A stretch of DNA of 64,000 nt from Pseudomonas ceruminis (GCF_021602025.1 NZ_BQHW01000015.1:62001-126000), one strand, 5' to 3'. Shown: positions 19,600 through 29,515, counted from the stretch's first letter. Notes: generated by a model from the sequence alone, not told the origin. Made by a program: numbers and translations.

Positions 19600-20291
19600 A
19601 ATATGAAAAAACAACGTGTTTCTTGCCCTGCCGAAAAGGCAGCGAACGGGTCCCGAACAAGAATGTAAAACCCTTTTGCGGTCACGAGTATGGCCTTATT
19701 GAAGTCAAGTTGAATCAACTACTTGAAGCCGACGCCATTGACACAATCGTGCTGAGCACTAACGACGAAAGCATTCTTGACTACGCTGCGTCGCTTCAGA
19801 ACAGCAAAATAAAGCCTCACAAGCGACGAGAAGACCTGTCTTCCAGCCAGACTAGCACTGACCAGCTGGTTGCGCATGCTCTTGAGTTAATCAACGAGGG
19901 TAACATCTTATGGACGCATGTTACCTCGCCATTCCTCACCGCCAGCCACTACAACGAAATTGTGAAACTCTACAATGAGAAGTTGCTCGACGGCTTTGAC
20001 TCCTTGATGACCACAAATCTACTGCACGGATTCCTCTGGCAGAACGGCGAAGCCATGAACTATGATAGAAACGTCGAAAAATGGCCAAGAACACAAACCC
20101 TTTCCCCAGTACATGAAGTAAATAGTGGTATATTTCTTGCCCATACAAATATTTACAGGGAGTTAGATGATCGAATTGGTCATAAGCCCTATCTTCACCC
20201 CCTGTGCAAACTGATCAGTCATGACATTGACTGGCCGGAAGATTTCGCAATTGCCGAATGCTTGTTGGAGAAAGGTTTGGTTACACTATGA
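19596..20291 (+). CDS. CMP-sugar (acylneuraminate-type) cytidylyltransferase
   Basis: A 231-residue nucleotidyltransferase of the NeuA/KdsB group. The N-terminal CFLPCRKGSERVPNKNVKPF is the CTP-binding motif (RxGSxxxxxKN). TNDESILDYA and HVTSPFLTASHYNEI are further family motifs; a late acidic stretch HDIDWPEDFAIAE matches the NeuA metal/sugar region. It lies between the aldolase and the HAD phosphatase with ATGA overlaps on both sides, so the three proteins are made together. By family it activates a 2-keto-3-deoxy sugar acid with CTP. The exact sugar is unknown. The DNA begins to become AT-richer here. Confidence 0.88.
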   Translation: MKYEKTTCFLPCRKGSERVPNKNVKPFCGHEYGLIEVKLNQLLEADAIDTIVLSTNDESILDYAASLQNSKIKPHKRREDLSSSQTSTDQLVAHALELINEGNILWTHVTSPFLTASHYNEIVKLYNEKLLDGFDSLMTTNLLHGFLWQNGEAMNYDRNVEKWPRTQTLSPVHEVNSGIFLAHTNIYRELDDRIGHKPYLHPLCKLISHDIDWPEDFAIAECLLEKGLVTL

Positions 20292-20983
20292 AGAACATCC
20301 AACTGAACCTAGCCTCTTATGCGACACTAGTCTTTGACTGCGACGGAGTGGTGCTAGATTCTAACAAACTAAAAACCCAAGCGTTTTATCAGGCAGCTCT
20401 ACCTTATGGGGAACTGGCCGCTCAGGCTCTCGTTGATTACCACCTCGCGAATGGCGGGGTCTCTCGTTATAAAAAGTTTTCTTATTTTTTAGAGCATATA
20501 GTTCCCGAGCATATTGAAGGGGTCACATTAGACAATCTGCTTGATTGTTATGCCGAGCATGTCAGGTGCGGCCTCCTCAATTGCAATATAGCGGCCGGAC
20601 TTCGAGAGCTTCGAGATAAAATTCCGAATACCCGCTGGTTGGTCGTGTCAGGCGGCGATCAAAACGAGCTTCGCGAGATTTTTGCTCTACGCGAGCTTGA
20701 TGAGCTATTCGATGGGGGTATATTTGGAAGCCCTGATATCAAAGAAGATATTCTTGCACGCGAGCAAGGCAGTGACAATATCACGCACCCTGCTTTGCTT
20801 TTAGGCGACAGCAAGTATGATTACAAAGCTGCAAGCGAAGCAAAAATTGACTTCATGTTTATGAGTGATTGGTCGGAAGTATCAAATTGGGAAAATTGGT
20901 GCTTTGAAAACGAAATATGCTCCGTAGCCAACATCTCATGCCTCAATAATTTTTGTGCCCCCGCTTACTCACAAAAGTTGTAG
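20288..20983 (+). CDS. HAD-family sugar phosphatase
   Basis: A 231-residue haloacid dehalogenase phosphatase. LVFDCDGVVLDSN at about residues 12-24 contains the nucleophile and acid DxD. VVSGGDQNEL is motif II, and LLLGDSKYDYKAA is the motif IV metal site. The cap is of the C1 helical type. I use the ATG at 20288, which overlaps the previous stop codon as ATGA, rather than the more upstream start of the open frame. KdsC and NeuB-linked phosphatases play the equivalent step in Kdo and sialic acid pathways, so it likely removes phosphate from the aldolase substrate or product. Confidence 0.87.
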   Translation: MKNIQLNLASYATLVFDCDGVVLDSNKLKTQAFYQAALPYGELAAQALVDYHLANGGVSRYKKFSYFLEHIVPEHIEGVTLDNLLDCYAEHVRCGLLNCNIAAGLRELRDKIPNTRWLVVSGGDQNELREIFALRELDELFDGGIFGSPDIKEDILAREQGSDNITHPALLLGDSKYDYKAASEAKIDFMFMSDWSEVSNWENWCFENEICSVANISCLNNFCAPAYSQKL

Positions 20984-21414
20984 AAAAACCGTACAACCAA
21001 AGCAACACCTTTATTGACAACAGCACTCTCTAGTTATCACACTTTGACAAACCTCACCCTTTCAAAGGTGAGGTAACTCCTCAATGACACGCATGTTAAG
21101 ACCGCAATTCAGCACTAGACGACGGCTTACGGCAAGCGATAGCCTTGGTCATCTCAGTAAATCCGCAAAGAAAACACCCCACCCTTTCGCGCGCAACCAC
21201 TGAAATCACTATGTGGGATGCCCCCAAAGAGGCTCATTAAAATACACCGCTCCCGTGAGCTTTGCGAAACAACGCTTTTCATTATCAAGCAGATATTACC
21301 CGTTACTTGCCCCCTTTATTATGCCTGCACACACTAAGGCATCCAAAATAGAAAATATATGGCAACGGTGCCGGCATCTAACATGCGAGCACCGTGCCCC
21401 TGCGAAGAGACAGG
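20984..21414. other. AT-rich intergenic region between convergent genes
   Basis: 431 bases between the HAD gene and a convergent unknown gene. No gene, RNA or mobile element was recognised. The only structure seen is a 7-bp inverted repeat (CCTCACC/GGTGAGG, 21052-21073) that could terminate either side weakly; it lacks a long T run. Confidence 0.5.
21052..21073. terminator. Possible weak terminator hairpin
   Basis: CCTCACC, an 8-base loop, and GGTGAGG form a perfect stem. No clean T tract follows on either strand, so termination is only possible, not shown. Confidence 0.3.
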
Positions 21415-22476
21415 TTACTGATCTGCCCCCTTCGCACCAAAACTGTCGAACAAGTTTGCTTTCTCCTTATTGAGCCGATCCTTTAAGTCAATAAAGTAAC
21501 CGAGTTTAGGAGGGAATGATTCATCATGACGACGCACTGCTCCGACGAAATCAATATAGTAACCTTCTAGATCAACAGGATATTCAGCAGTACTACCTGG
21601 TGCAAAATTACCGCCACTAAGAACGGCGTGTGCTGCAAATGCGTTACGACCAATTTCCACTAACGCTGTACAATCTGGATATTGACTCAATATATTTTTA
21701 TTACTCGAAGAAAAAATCTCCGACAGGCCACGCTGACAAATTGTAAAGGTACTAAGAAAAACCTCGGAAGCCTCTCCAATCCGCCCTTCCCCGTACAAAA
21801 GGAAAGCGTACAGAAGCATTGCCGATGTAGTATTCCAATATACAATGCGAGCTCTTACGCTCTCATCGCGCATTTCATAAATATCTTTGGCAATTTCTTG
21901 AGCACTGCTGCGTAGCTGATAGAACTCAGCCAGAGGAACTATATTCGCACCCGAAGAAATCCACCAGCGCAATGCCACCGGATCCAAGGGAGCACGTGGT
22001 TTTCGCGAAATTAAATCGGCACGAATACGAACAATTTCAAGGCCGACTTGCGCACGACTTGCAGGATCTTCAGCGACACGAAAGGCCAGGACGGATAGGA
22101 CCCCCAAATAAAACTTACTACTTTTATCCATCGACAACAGAAGAGAGCGCAAATAATGATAAAAAACTGTTTTATCTGAAATCCTGGTACGAAAACTGAA
22201 CACCATCTCATTAAGATAATCGATATCATGTGAGCGCTGAATATCAAAATCCAAGGGAGGCGCGACGGCTATTATCTGTCCACTAGCACCCTTCACCAAA
22301 GCACTGTCAGTAACAAGCGAGAATCCCCCTGGTACTAAAAAAACACTATCTTCAGAGGTAATAAGCTTCGCCTCCTCCCAGTTGCCTCCTCCATCAAAAC
22401 TAACTGTCGTCGCCTGCCCCATCGCAACTCTTAAAGTGACTTCATAAGCGGTATATTCAAATTTTATGGTTGACAT
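21415..22476 (-). CDS. Unrecognised protein in AT-rich stretch
   Basis: A 353-residue protein with no family I can name. Residues 1-85 are beta-rich (FEYTAYEVTLRVAMGQATTV). The rest looks helical, with a run at about 130-290 that could be repeat-like helices (VLSVLAFRVAEDP, LLYAFLLYGEGRIGEASEVF resembles a TPR helix pair). It has no signal peptide or membrane helix. An AGGTGA ribosome site precedes the ATG. It follows the 1154-residue glycosyltransferase by 74 bases on the same strand, so it may be part of that transcript. Its codon use is AT-rich like the neighbouring glycosyltransferase, which suggests acquired DNA. Confidence 0.8.
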   Translation of the reverse strand: MSTIKFEYTAYEVTLRVAMGQATTVSFDGGGNWEEAKLITSEDSVFLVPGGFSLVTDSALVKGASGQIIAVAPPLDFDIQRSHDIDYLNEMVFSFRTRISDKTVFYHYLRSLLLSMDKSSKFYLGVLSVLAFRVAEDPASRAQVGLEIVRIRADLISRKPRAPLDPVALRWWISSGANIVPLAEFYQLRSSAQEIAKDIYEMRDESVRARIVYWNTTSAMLLYAFLLYGEGRIGEASEVFLSTFTICQRGLSEIFSSSNKNILSQYPDCTALVEIGRNAFAAHAVLSGGNFAPGSTAEYPVDLEGYYIDFVGAVRRHDESFPPKLGYFIDLKDRLNKEKANLFDSFGAKGADQ

Positions 22477-22550
22477 TAATTCACCTACGGACGTCGAAAC
22501 TCAGAAACTTATAAATGGGGACTGCGCGACTTTGATAGCAGCGAACATAA

Positions 22551-25500
22551 CTAGCGACGATGAGCAGTATTAATTTCCTTCCTGTCCGCCTCAATTACAA
22601 CGCCCCGACCGAGAGCTCGATAGATCTGCAGCAGTTCCGCGGCTTGACTTGCAGAGGTTCTTCGCACTTCGGAATTGGACACTGACTTATGCTTCACAAC
22701 AGAACCACTAATATGTTGCAGAGCAGCCATCAACATCTTCTGGTTCGGCTCAATAACGTACCCGTTCTCATTTTGAACGATATCTTCACCTATACCGCCC
22801 ATGTTACTAGCGACTACCCAGCACCCGCTGGCGACCGCTTCACGCGTGACAAGACCGAAGCTTTCTGGCCACATCGAGGGCGCAAACAGAACATCAATTT
22901 TTCGGTAAAGATCTATGATGCCCTTTTGGCTCACACGACCTATAAAGGTGACTGGCACCGCGCCCCAAAGGGCTTGATGTTGGTATCCCTCTTCCTTGGA
23001 ATGGTCAACAACCAAGAGTTCAACGTTCTCAGGTTGGCTCTGAAGCACTGCTTCCTTGAGCAAGTAATAGCCCTTATGCTCAGACATTCCTCCAATATGG
23101 CCACAGACAACCCGATTAGTGTAAGAGGTGTCTTTTGGCGTCCATGGAATGTCACTGGACACGCCATTGGCAACAACTTCTATCTGAGGAATACCGTTTT
23201 GGCGATAGATTTCTGCAAACGCGTTCGACACGGTCAATACCCTCGAAGCGCCATGCAGTAACTCTTTTAGATCACGACGACGCTCAATGGAATCAGCCAG
23301 CGTCATATTGGTTGGCATCTCTATAAGCTGGTAAGGATCAGGATGCCCCTCAGGATAAACATTCGAGTTGTGATCGACCAAAAACTGGAAGTCAGAGATC
23401 CACCAGGCATCGTGGATCGTGACCATGTAAGGAATTTTTGCATCTCGTGCAGCCTCCACTATCGAGGCTGTCAGCCGCTGGACGCAGTGGAAGTGAATCA
23501 AATCCGGTTTTTCTAGCTCCAGGAACTCTTGGAACAGCCTGTACATCTCAGGGTCTTTAGGATGCCAGTCCATATGTTCGCGCCACAGGGTCGTTGATCT
23601 GTAAACCCGGCAGCCTTCATGGCTATAAACCGACATCTGGTGAGAAGGCCTGCATTCTACGTCGGCAGTAAACACACAGACATCGAGCTCATCGGCGTAA
23701 GTTTTTCTGAATTCGGAGAAGTTATCGGCCACGACGCGAGTTGCACCACCGATTGCCTGCGGAGGGAAAAATACGTTGACCAACGCAATTTTTTTCTTTG
23801 GTTTGGCTTTCCGAACGCTGTTTACGCAATTATCGAGCGTAGCTGCCAAGGCATTGCCCAGCGCCTCAAGGCTGTAATCGTATTTGACCCGCTTTTGAGC
23901 GGCCTGACCTACCTGATGTCGAAGGACTTGGCTTCCGACAAGGCTTTTCAATGCCGAGTACCATTCTCCCTCAGTAGTGGCCAAGAAACCATCTTCGCCA
24001 TCCTTGACGACATCCCGATAATTCGCTGTGCTGCTTAGAACCGATGGAATACCAAAGCAGCCTGCTTCAAACCATTTCAGTTCGCTTTTACAGGCATTGA
24101 CTTTGTCGTCGTGCAGTACAGCGATGTTAATATCCGCTTGCTCAAGCAGCGACCAATAACCTTGGACGCTTTCCATTGCCGGCAACTGGGTAAACTGCTT
24201 GGCATATTGTGTAGCAAACGAAATCGGCAAACGCAGATAGCCAACCACGATCAGACGCGCCTGGGGGACCTCACTGAGCACTCGCTCAATCGCAGGCAAC
24301 GCCTGCTCGATAAAGTCAGTGTTGTGTGCTTGAGTACCACTGCCATAGAAGATATCAATAGTCTTCTTGTGCGATTTGTCGTTGGTGCGAATGCGGTTCA
24401 AGCTGTCCAGGCCGTTGCGATGCAGCCAGCATTTATTATCTCTGACCAGCTTGGCCAGCTCCAAACGGAGCGGCTCCGTAGACGCTATACCTTGGCGGCA
24501 AAGTCGCGCAGCAGCATTGAATAAAGCCATGCCACGTGTGAGTTCACGGTGTGTCGCCAGCGAAACATAGCCACCATAGCTGTCGATTGACGGTGGATAC
24601 TCGGGCACAAATAGCAGATCATCGATTTCGTACAGGCTTAGCTTGCCCGTCGCGTTTACTTGTGCGATCGCCTTGATAACCTGCACTACTGCCGGCACTC
24701 GGTAGAAAATAACCACGTCGTTAAGTGCCAATGCATTTTGGTGCTTGTCCAGCTCAGTCCAGTTGATAGCAGTCACCTGCTTACCAACTGCCTCTAGCTG
24801 CTCTATTTTCTGCTCAATTCGATAGCGCACGCACTGCGCTACATGAAAATCACCTACGATTAAAATACGGTCAGTATTCACATCGCCCAAAGGCGGCAGT
24901 GCTGGCAAATCACCCGCAGCGCTTTTCGACAGGTCGCCGTAAACGGGAAGAAAGGCTCGATACAACTGAGTCCCGTAAGCGTATGCGTCACTAATCAAGC
25001 GCTCGCGTTCCAGCATATCCACTCGGGTCATGAGATTCGCGTGCAATTCACGCCACTTCTGGTCGGCGAGACGCTCGAGCTCGTCTTGCTGGGGTCGGTG
25101 GTTCGGGTTAATGGCGATGCCTTCAGCAAGTACCTCAATCGCTTCATCTATCCGATTCAGCTTGGCCAGACAGTGCGCACGATTGAAGGCTGTCCAAACT
25201 GGCGGATTCGGTAATTGAGCGGCTGCATTGAAGTACTGCAACGCAATACTGAAGTGGCCATCCTCCATGTAGCTACCACCCAGCCGGCTAAATACCTCTG
25301 CGCTAGGAGCGATGCTCAAGGCTGCTTCGAGCAGAATTCGGCCTTGTTGAGCCTTGTGAGCGGACAGGTAATGCATGCCGAGTTTTGATAATACAGCCTG
25401 AGTTTTCTGGGGAGTCTCAGCGAGATCAACTGGAATAACATCCTCTCCCAGGAATATTCCCATGACACGTTGTGGGGCAAGTTCCAGGCCACGCTTGGCA

Positions 25501-26015
25501 CTTCGGTCAATGACAGCAGAAAGACTGAACCCACTTGGTATTAGCTCTTCGGGAAGCCCGTGCTTTTTTGCCCACTCATTGACTGTCGGAACTCGCCCCT
25601 CAGCATGCCCGTAGCGCTGGAAGTGCATCTCAGCAATCGCTTGAGTATCAACCCCGCCAGCTTTAAGGTCAGGATAAAAGGTCAGATAGAAATCCAACTC
25701 TACCTTCGGAATATCTGACTTTTCCACGTCTGCGCTTTCGGCAGCGTTGAGAACTGCTTCAGCAATAAGCTCCGCATCACCACTTTCGTGCGAAGCTGAT
25801 GCATAACGGCCTTCTTGATAACCGAACGTATGCCAATGTTGTTCCAGCGCCTCATTCGTCAGCGAAGATAGGTCTGGGTATCGGTTCCGATAGTATGCCA
25901 GGTCCAGAGCAAATCGCCCAGAGCCACCCTTTTTCTGAGCGGCGGTCACTGCAGTGCCCTGAATATTTGCGCCCGGCTGCTTATCTACGCTCGGCAAGCT
26001 TTCCTTAACAGACAT
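22551..26015 (-). CDS. Multidomain GT4 glycosyltransferase (1154 aa) with YPDL/EGR repeats
   Basis: A very large cytoplasmic glycosyltransferase. Residues about 36-75 and 105-145 hold two copies of a short repeat (YYRNRYPDL...FGYQEGR and FYLTFYPDL...YGHAEGR), a module I know from other pseudomonad surface-glycan and secreted proteins. A TPR region follows at roughly 205-310. A first GT-B section spans about 370-760, and a second, more typical GT4 domain about 770-1120. The latter has FFPPQAIGGATRVV at its start and WPESFGLVTREAVASGCWVV as the donor site. The start has a GGAAA-type ribosome site. Donor and acceptor are unknown; two active sites would let it add two sugars. Confidence 0.87.
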   Translation of the reverse strand: MSVKESLPSVDKQPGANIQGTAVTAAQKKGGSGRFALDLAYYRNRYPDLSSLTNEALEQHWHTFGYQEGRYASASHESGDAELIAEAVLNAAESADVEKSDIPKVELDFYLTFYPDLKAGGVDTQAIAEMHFQRYGHAEGRVPTVNEWAKKHGLPEELIPSGFSLSAVIDRSAKRGLELAPQRVMGIFLGEDVIPVDLAETPQKTQAVLSKLGMHYLSAHKAQQGRILLEAALSIAPSAEVFSRLGGSYMEDGHFSIALQYFNAAAQLPNPPVWTAFNRAHCLAKLNRIDEAIEVLAEGIAINPNHRPQQDELERLADQKWRELHANLMTRVDMLERERLISDAYAYGTQLYRAFLPVYGDLSKSAAGDLPALPPLGDVNTDRILIVGDFHVAQCVRYRIEQKIEQLEAVGKQVTAINWTELDKHQNALALNDVVIFYRVPAVVQVIKAIAQVNATGKLSLYEIDDLLFVPEYPPSIDSYGGYVSLATHRELTRGMALFNAAARLCRQGIASTEPLRLELAKLVRDNKCWLHRNGLDSLNRIRTNDKSHKKTIDIFYGSGTQAHNTDFIEQALPAIERVLSEVPQARLIVVGYLRLPISFATQYAKQFTQLPAMESVQGYWSLLEQADINIAVLHDDKVNACKSELKWFEAGCFGIPSVLSSTANYRDVVKDGEDGFLATTEGEWYSALKSLVGSQVLRHQVGQAAQKRVKYDYSLEALGNALAATLDNCVNSVRKAKPKKKIALVNVFFPPQAIGGATRVVADNFSEFRKTYADELDVCVFTADVECRPSHQMSVYSHEGCRVYRSTTLWREHMDWHPKDPEMYRLFQEFLELEKPDLIHFHCVQRLTASIVEAARDAKIPYMVTIHDAWWISDFQFLVDHNSNVYPEGHPDPYQLIEMPTNMTLADSIERRRDLKELLHGASRVLTVSNAFAEIYRQNGIPQIEVVANGVSSDIPWTPKDTSYTNRVVCGHIGGMSEHKGYYLLKEAVLQSQPENVELLVVDHSKEEGYQHQALWGAVPVTFIGRVSQKGIIDLYRKIDVLFAPSMWPESFGLVTREAVASGCWVVASNMGGIGEDIVQNENGYVIEPNQKMLMAALQHISGSVVKHKSVSNSEVRRTSASQAAELLQIYRALGRGVVIEADRKEINTAHRR

Positions 26016-26618
26016 TTCTCACTTTCCTATGGATATTCAAGAGCGCCAGATAGCTGAAACATAAAGCGTGACGTCTAACCTGCCTGGCCCCGAGTTTATT
26101 ATATTGTTTCGGGGGATTGATCAACATTAATGCAGGAATTGTCATCACTCTACTTCCTATTTCAGGAATGCTGACAAATAAAAATGACAAATTTTCAACA
26201 CACAGGCCCACCCCACTACCCCCTATGCGCGCGCATCTTTGCCATGTCCGTTGGGCCGTACCGTCCCGAAGCAGTGATGGCATAGGGCTATCAAGAGTTG
26301 TGAGCACCTTGGTACATCTCCGTGAATTTCACTTCTCATACACACGTTTGTTACAGGCGCCGAACGACTTCCTGTAGTGTTTTGACGACATGAGGGCTGC
26401 CTCCGTCGTTCCAAGGCCACATCCCTCGTCGCTCCAAGGCCACATCCCTGGTCAACGAGGCTAACCCGCACGACCAGAAGCGGAACCCAGCTGTGTATTT
26501 TTCGACATCAGGGTGGTCTAATTCAGCCTAACGCTAGCTGCTCGCCTCGCGTTGCGGGGCAAAGTTTCTCAGCGTCATCTGTCTACGACAACACCTTTTC
26601 TTCAATTAGAGCCAAATT
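26016..26618. other. Intergenic region upstream of rfbB, with tandem repeat
   Basis: About 600 bases between the divergent large glycosyltransferase and rfbB. It should hold promoters for both. I see no gene. The left half is AT-rich; the right half has a 23-base tandem duplication. No JUMPstart/ops element was recognised. Confidence 0.5.
26405..26450. repeat. 23-bp tandem direct repeat
   Basis: Two adjacent units, GTCGTTCCAAGGCCACATCC plus CTC and GTCGCTCCAAGGCCACATCC plus CTG, differ at two positions. They lie about 170 bases upstream of rfbB. They could be a duplicated regulator site or a simple slippage product. Confidence 0.75.
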
Positions 26619-27719
26619 ATGATTTTAGTAACAGGCGGAGCCGGGTTCATCGGCTCAAATTTCGTTCTGCAATGGTGTGCACATAACAAGGAGCCCGTCC
26701 TCAACCTCGACACCCTGACCTATGCAGGTAACCTGGCCAATCTGCAATCGCTGGAAGGCAATCCTCAGCATCGCTTCGTACACGGCAATATTTGTGATGC
26801 AGCATTGCTGGCCAAGCTGTTTGCCGAACATCGCCCGCGCGCCGTGGTTCACTTCGCTGCCGAATCCCATGTCGACCGCTCAATCACCGGCCCAGAAGCC
26901 TTTGTCGAGACTAACGTGATGGGCACCTTTCGTTTGCTGGAAGCTGCCCGGACGCATTGGAATAGCCTGGAGGGTGCAGAGAGGGAGGCATTCCGCTTCC
27001 TCCACGTCTCCACCGACGAAGTCTACGGCACACTGGCGCCAAACGACCCAGCCTTCATCGAGACCACCCCGTACGCGCCGAACAGCCCGTACTCTGCCAG
27101 TAAGGCAGCCAGCGACCACCTGGTACGTTCGTATTTCCATACCTATGGCATGCCGGTACTCACCACCAACTGCTCCAATAACTACGGGCCGTTCCACTTT
27201 CCGGAAAAACTTATCCCGCTGATGATCGTCAATGCCCTTGCAGGCAAGGCGCTGCCTATCTATGGTGACGGCCAGCAGATCCGCGATTGGCTATATGTCG
27301 AAGATCACTGCTCCGGGATTCGCCGCGTGCTGGAAGCCGGCACCTTCGGCGAGACGTACAATATCGGCGGGTGGAATGAGAAAGCCAACATTGATATTGT
27401 CCGTACTCTCTGCGGCCTCCTCGACGAACTGGCCCCTGCGGCGTCGCGCCAGGTGATCAACCAGAAGACCGGTAAGCCTGTCGAACAGTATGCGGAGCTC
27501 ATCACCTACGTCACGGACCGTCCGGGCCATGACCGCCGTTATGCTATCGATGCACGCAAGATCGAGCGTGAGCTCGACTGGAAACCTGCCGAAACCTTCG
27601 ATACCGGCATTCGCAAGACAGTCGCTTGGTACCTAGCCAATCAGGAATGGGTAAAAGGTGTTATGGACGGCAGCTACCGTGATTGGGTGGCACAGCAATA
27701 CGGGGCGAATAGAGCGTGA
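26619..27719 (+). CDS. rfbB: dTDP-glucose 4,6-dehydratase
   Basis: The second enzyme of dTDP-L-rhamnose synthesis. [19 protein letters not shown] holds the GxxGxxG NAD site. STDEVYG near residue 130 gives the Thr-Asp-Glu catalytic set, and [12 protein letters not shown] near 157-161 gives YxxxK. NCSNNYGP is another RmlB hallmark. It is 366 residues, a normal length. It heads rfbB-rfbD-rfbA-rfbC and overlaps rfbD by GTGA. The ribosome site is weak. Codon use returns to the usual GC-rich type here, in contrast with the preceding 6 kb. Confidence 0.95.
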   Translation: MILVTGGAGFIGSNFVLQWCAHNKEPVLNLDTLTYAGNLANLQSLEGNPQHRFVHGNICDAALLAKLFAEHRPRAVVHFAAESHVDRSITGPEAFVETNVMGTFRLLEAARTHWNSLEGAEREAFRFLHVSTDEVYGTLAPNDPAFIETTPYAPNSPYSASKAASDHLVRSYFHTYGMPVLTTNCSNNYGPFHFPEKLIPLMIVNALAGKALPIYGDGQQIRDWLYVEDHCSGIRRVLEAGTFGETYNIGGWNEKANIDIVRTLCGLLDELAPAASRQVINQKTGKPVEQYAELITYVTDRPGHDRRYAIDARKIERELDWKPAETFDTGIRKTVAWYLANQEWVKGVMDGSYRDWVAQQYGANRA

Positions 27720-28618
27720 AAATCCTGCTGCTGGGCAAGAACGGACAAGTAGGCTGGGAACTACAACGAGCCTTGGCGCCGCTCGGTGAAGTCATCGCGC
27801 TGGATCGTCAAGGTGCCGAAGGTTTGTGTGGCGATTTGTCCAATCTGGATTGCCTGGCCACCACGGTTCGTCAGCTATCCCCGGACGTGATCGTCAATGC
27901 TGCTGCCTATACCGCAGTGGATAAAGCCGAAAGCGATTACGCGCTCGCTGCACTAATCAACGCCGAGGCCCCGGCCGTTCTGGCACGTGAAGCAGCAGCA
28001 CTGGGTGCGTGGCTGATTCATTACTCCACCGATTACGTATACGACGGCAGCGGCAATCATCGCCGACAAGAAACCGCAGACACCGGCCCACTCTCAGTCT
28101 ATGGCCGTACAAAACTGGATGGCGAGTTAGCTATTCAAGCCAGCGGCGCCATGGCCGTGGTGCTACGCACCAGCTGGGTGTATGCTGCTCGCGGGCATAA
28201 CTTCGCCAAGACCATGTTGCGCCTGGCCACGGAACGGGAAGCATTAAGCGTGGTGGCAGACCAATTTGGTGCGCCAACGGGCGCTGACCTGATCGCCGAC
28301 GTTACCGCACACATCCTAAGACAAATTCTCAACGGGCAAGACAACCGTCACCTGGCAGGAATTTATCACTTGACGGCGTCGGGAGAAACCAGCTGGCATG
28401 GTTTTGCTCAGTTCGTGCTGACGCATGCTCAACGCAATGGCGTGGCGCTGAAAGTGACCGCAGATCAGGTTGCGGCGATCAACACCGAAGCTTATCCAGC
28501 ACCTGCACCACGTCCGCGCAACTCGCGTCTCGCACTGGGCAAACTGGAAAACACATTCAATTTCAAAATGCCGCTTTGGGAGCAAGGCGTGCAACGTATG
28601 CTGGACGAAATCCAGTAA
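27716..28618 (+). CDS. rfbD: dTDP-4-dehydrorhamnose reductase
   Basis: Last step of dTDP-L-rhamnose synthesis, an SDR enzyme of 300 residues. It begins [16 protein letters not shown], the RmlD GxxGxxG, and has STDYVYDG and [11 protein letters not shown] (YxxxK near residue 127). [12 protein letters not shown] is a further signature. The start is a GTG at 27716 that overlaps the rfbB stop codon as GTGA; no ATG fits as well. The gene lies between rfbB and rfbA, a usual order for this operon. Confidence 0.94.
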   Translation: MKILLLGKNGQVGWELQRALAPLGEVIALDRQGAEGLCGDLSNLDCLATTVRQLSPDVIVNAAAYTAVDKAESDYALAALINAEAPAVLAREAAALGAWLIHYSTDYVYDGSGNHRRQETADTGPLSVYGRTKLDGELAIQASGAMAVVLRTSWVYAARGHNFAKTMLRLATEREALSVVADQFGAPTGADLIADVTAHILRQILNGQDNRHLAGIYHLTASGETSWHGFAQFVLTHAQRNGVALKVTADQVAAINTEAYPAPAPRPRNSRLALGKLENTFNFKMPLWEQGVQRMLDEIQ

Positions 28619-28633
28619 TTAATAGGGACTCTC

Positions 28634-29515
28634 ATGGCTCGTAAAGGAATTATTCTGGCCGGCGGTTCGGGTACACGACTGCATCCGGCCACACTTTCGG
28701 TTTCGAAGCAGCTGCTGCCGGTATATGACAAACCGATGATCTACTACCCGCTGAGCACCCTGCTGCTCGCAGGAATCCGGGACATCCTGATCATTTCCAC
28801 CCCGCAAGACACCCCGCGCTTCGAACAGCTGTTAGGCGATGGCAGCCAGTGGGGTCTGAACCTGTCCTACGCAGTGCAACCGAGCCCTGATGGCTTGGCG
28901 CAGGCTTTCACCATAGGCGCGACCTTTATCGGTAATGACCCATCTGCGCTGGTTCTCGGTGACAATATTTTTTACGGCCATGATTTCCAAGCACTTTTAT
29001 TGAACGCAGACAAGCGCGAGTCCGGTGCTTCGGTGTTCGCCTATCACGTTCATGACCCTGAACGTTATGGCGTAGCAGAGTTTGACGAAAATGGGCGCGT
29101 ATTGTCGCTGGAAGAAAAACCGACAGTTCCAAAGTCGAGCTATGCGGTCACGGGTCTGTACTTCTATGACAATCAGGTAGTCAAGCTGGCGCGTGAGCTG
29201 ACGCCTTCTGCACGTGGCGAGCTGGAAATCACTGACCTCAACAATCTTTATCTCCGCCAGCACCAGTTGCAGGTCGAGATCATGGGGCGTGGCTATGCGT
29301 GGCTCGACACCGGCACTCACGACAGCTTGCTCGAAGCCAGCCAATACATCGCCACCATGGAGCGCCGACAGGGACTGAAAGTCGCCTGTCCGGAAGAGAT
29401 CTGCTACCGAGCTGGCTGGATCAACGCCGAACAACTCGAGCGCCTCGCTCAGCCGTTGCTTAAAAACGGTTATGGCCAGTACCTGAAAAACCTGCTCAAA
29501 GAGAAGGTCTTCTAA
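28634..29515 (+). CDS. rfbA: Glucose-1-phosphate thymidylyltransferase
   Basis: Makes dTDP-glucose from glucose-1-phosphate and dTTP, the entry step to dTDP-L-rhamnose. [17 protein letters not shown] at residues 5-21 is the nucleotidyltransferase signature. [18 protein letters not shown] is the following RmlA motif, with [11 protein letters not shown] as the metal-binding region. It is 293 residues. The product of the pathway normally feeds back on this enzyme. Its stop codon overlaps the rfbC start (TAATG). Confidence 0.95.
   Translation: MARKGIILAGGSGTRLHPATLSVSKQLLPVYDKPMIYYPLSTLLLAGIRDILIISTPQDTPRFEQLLGDGSQWGLNLSYAVQPSPDGLAQAFTIGATFIGNDPSALVLGDNIFYGHDFQALLLNADKRESGASVFAYHVHDPERYGVAEFDENGRVLSLEEKPTVPKSSYAVTGLYFYDNQVVKLARELTPSARGELEITDLNNLYLRQHQLQVEIMGRGYAWLDTGTHDSLLEASQYIATMERRQGLKVACPEEICYRAGWINAEQLERLAQPLLKNGYGQYLKNLLKEKVF

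Noticed and set aside
26016-26618. Possible JUMPstart/ops element upstream of rfbB
   Set aside because: No GGCGGTAG-type sequence was found in the region on reading.
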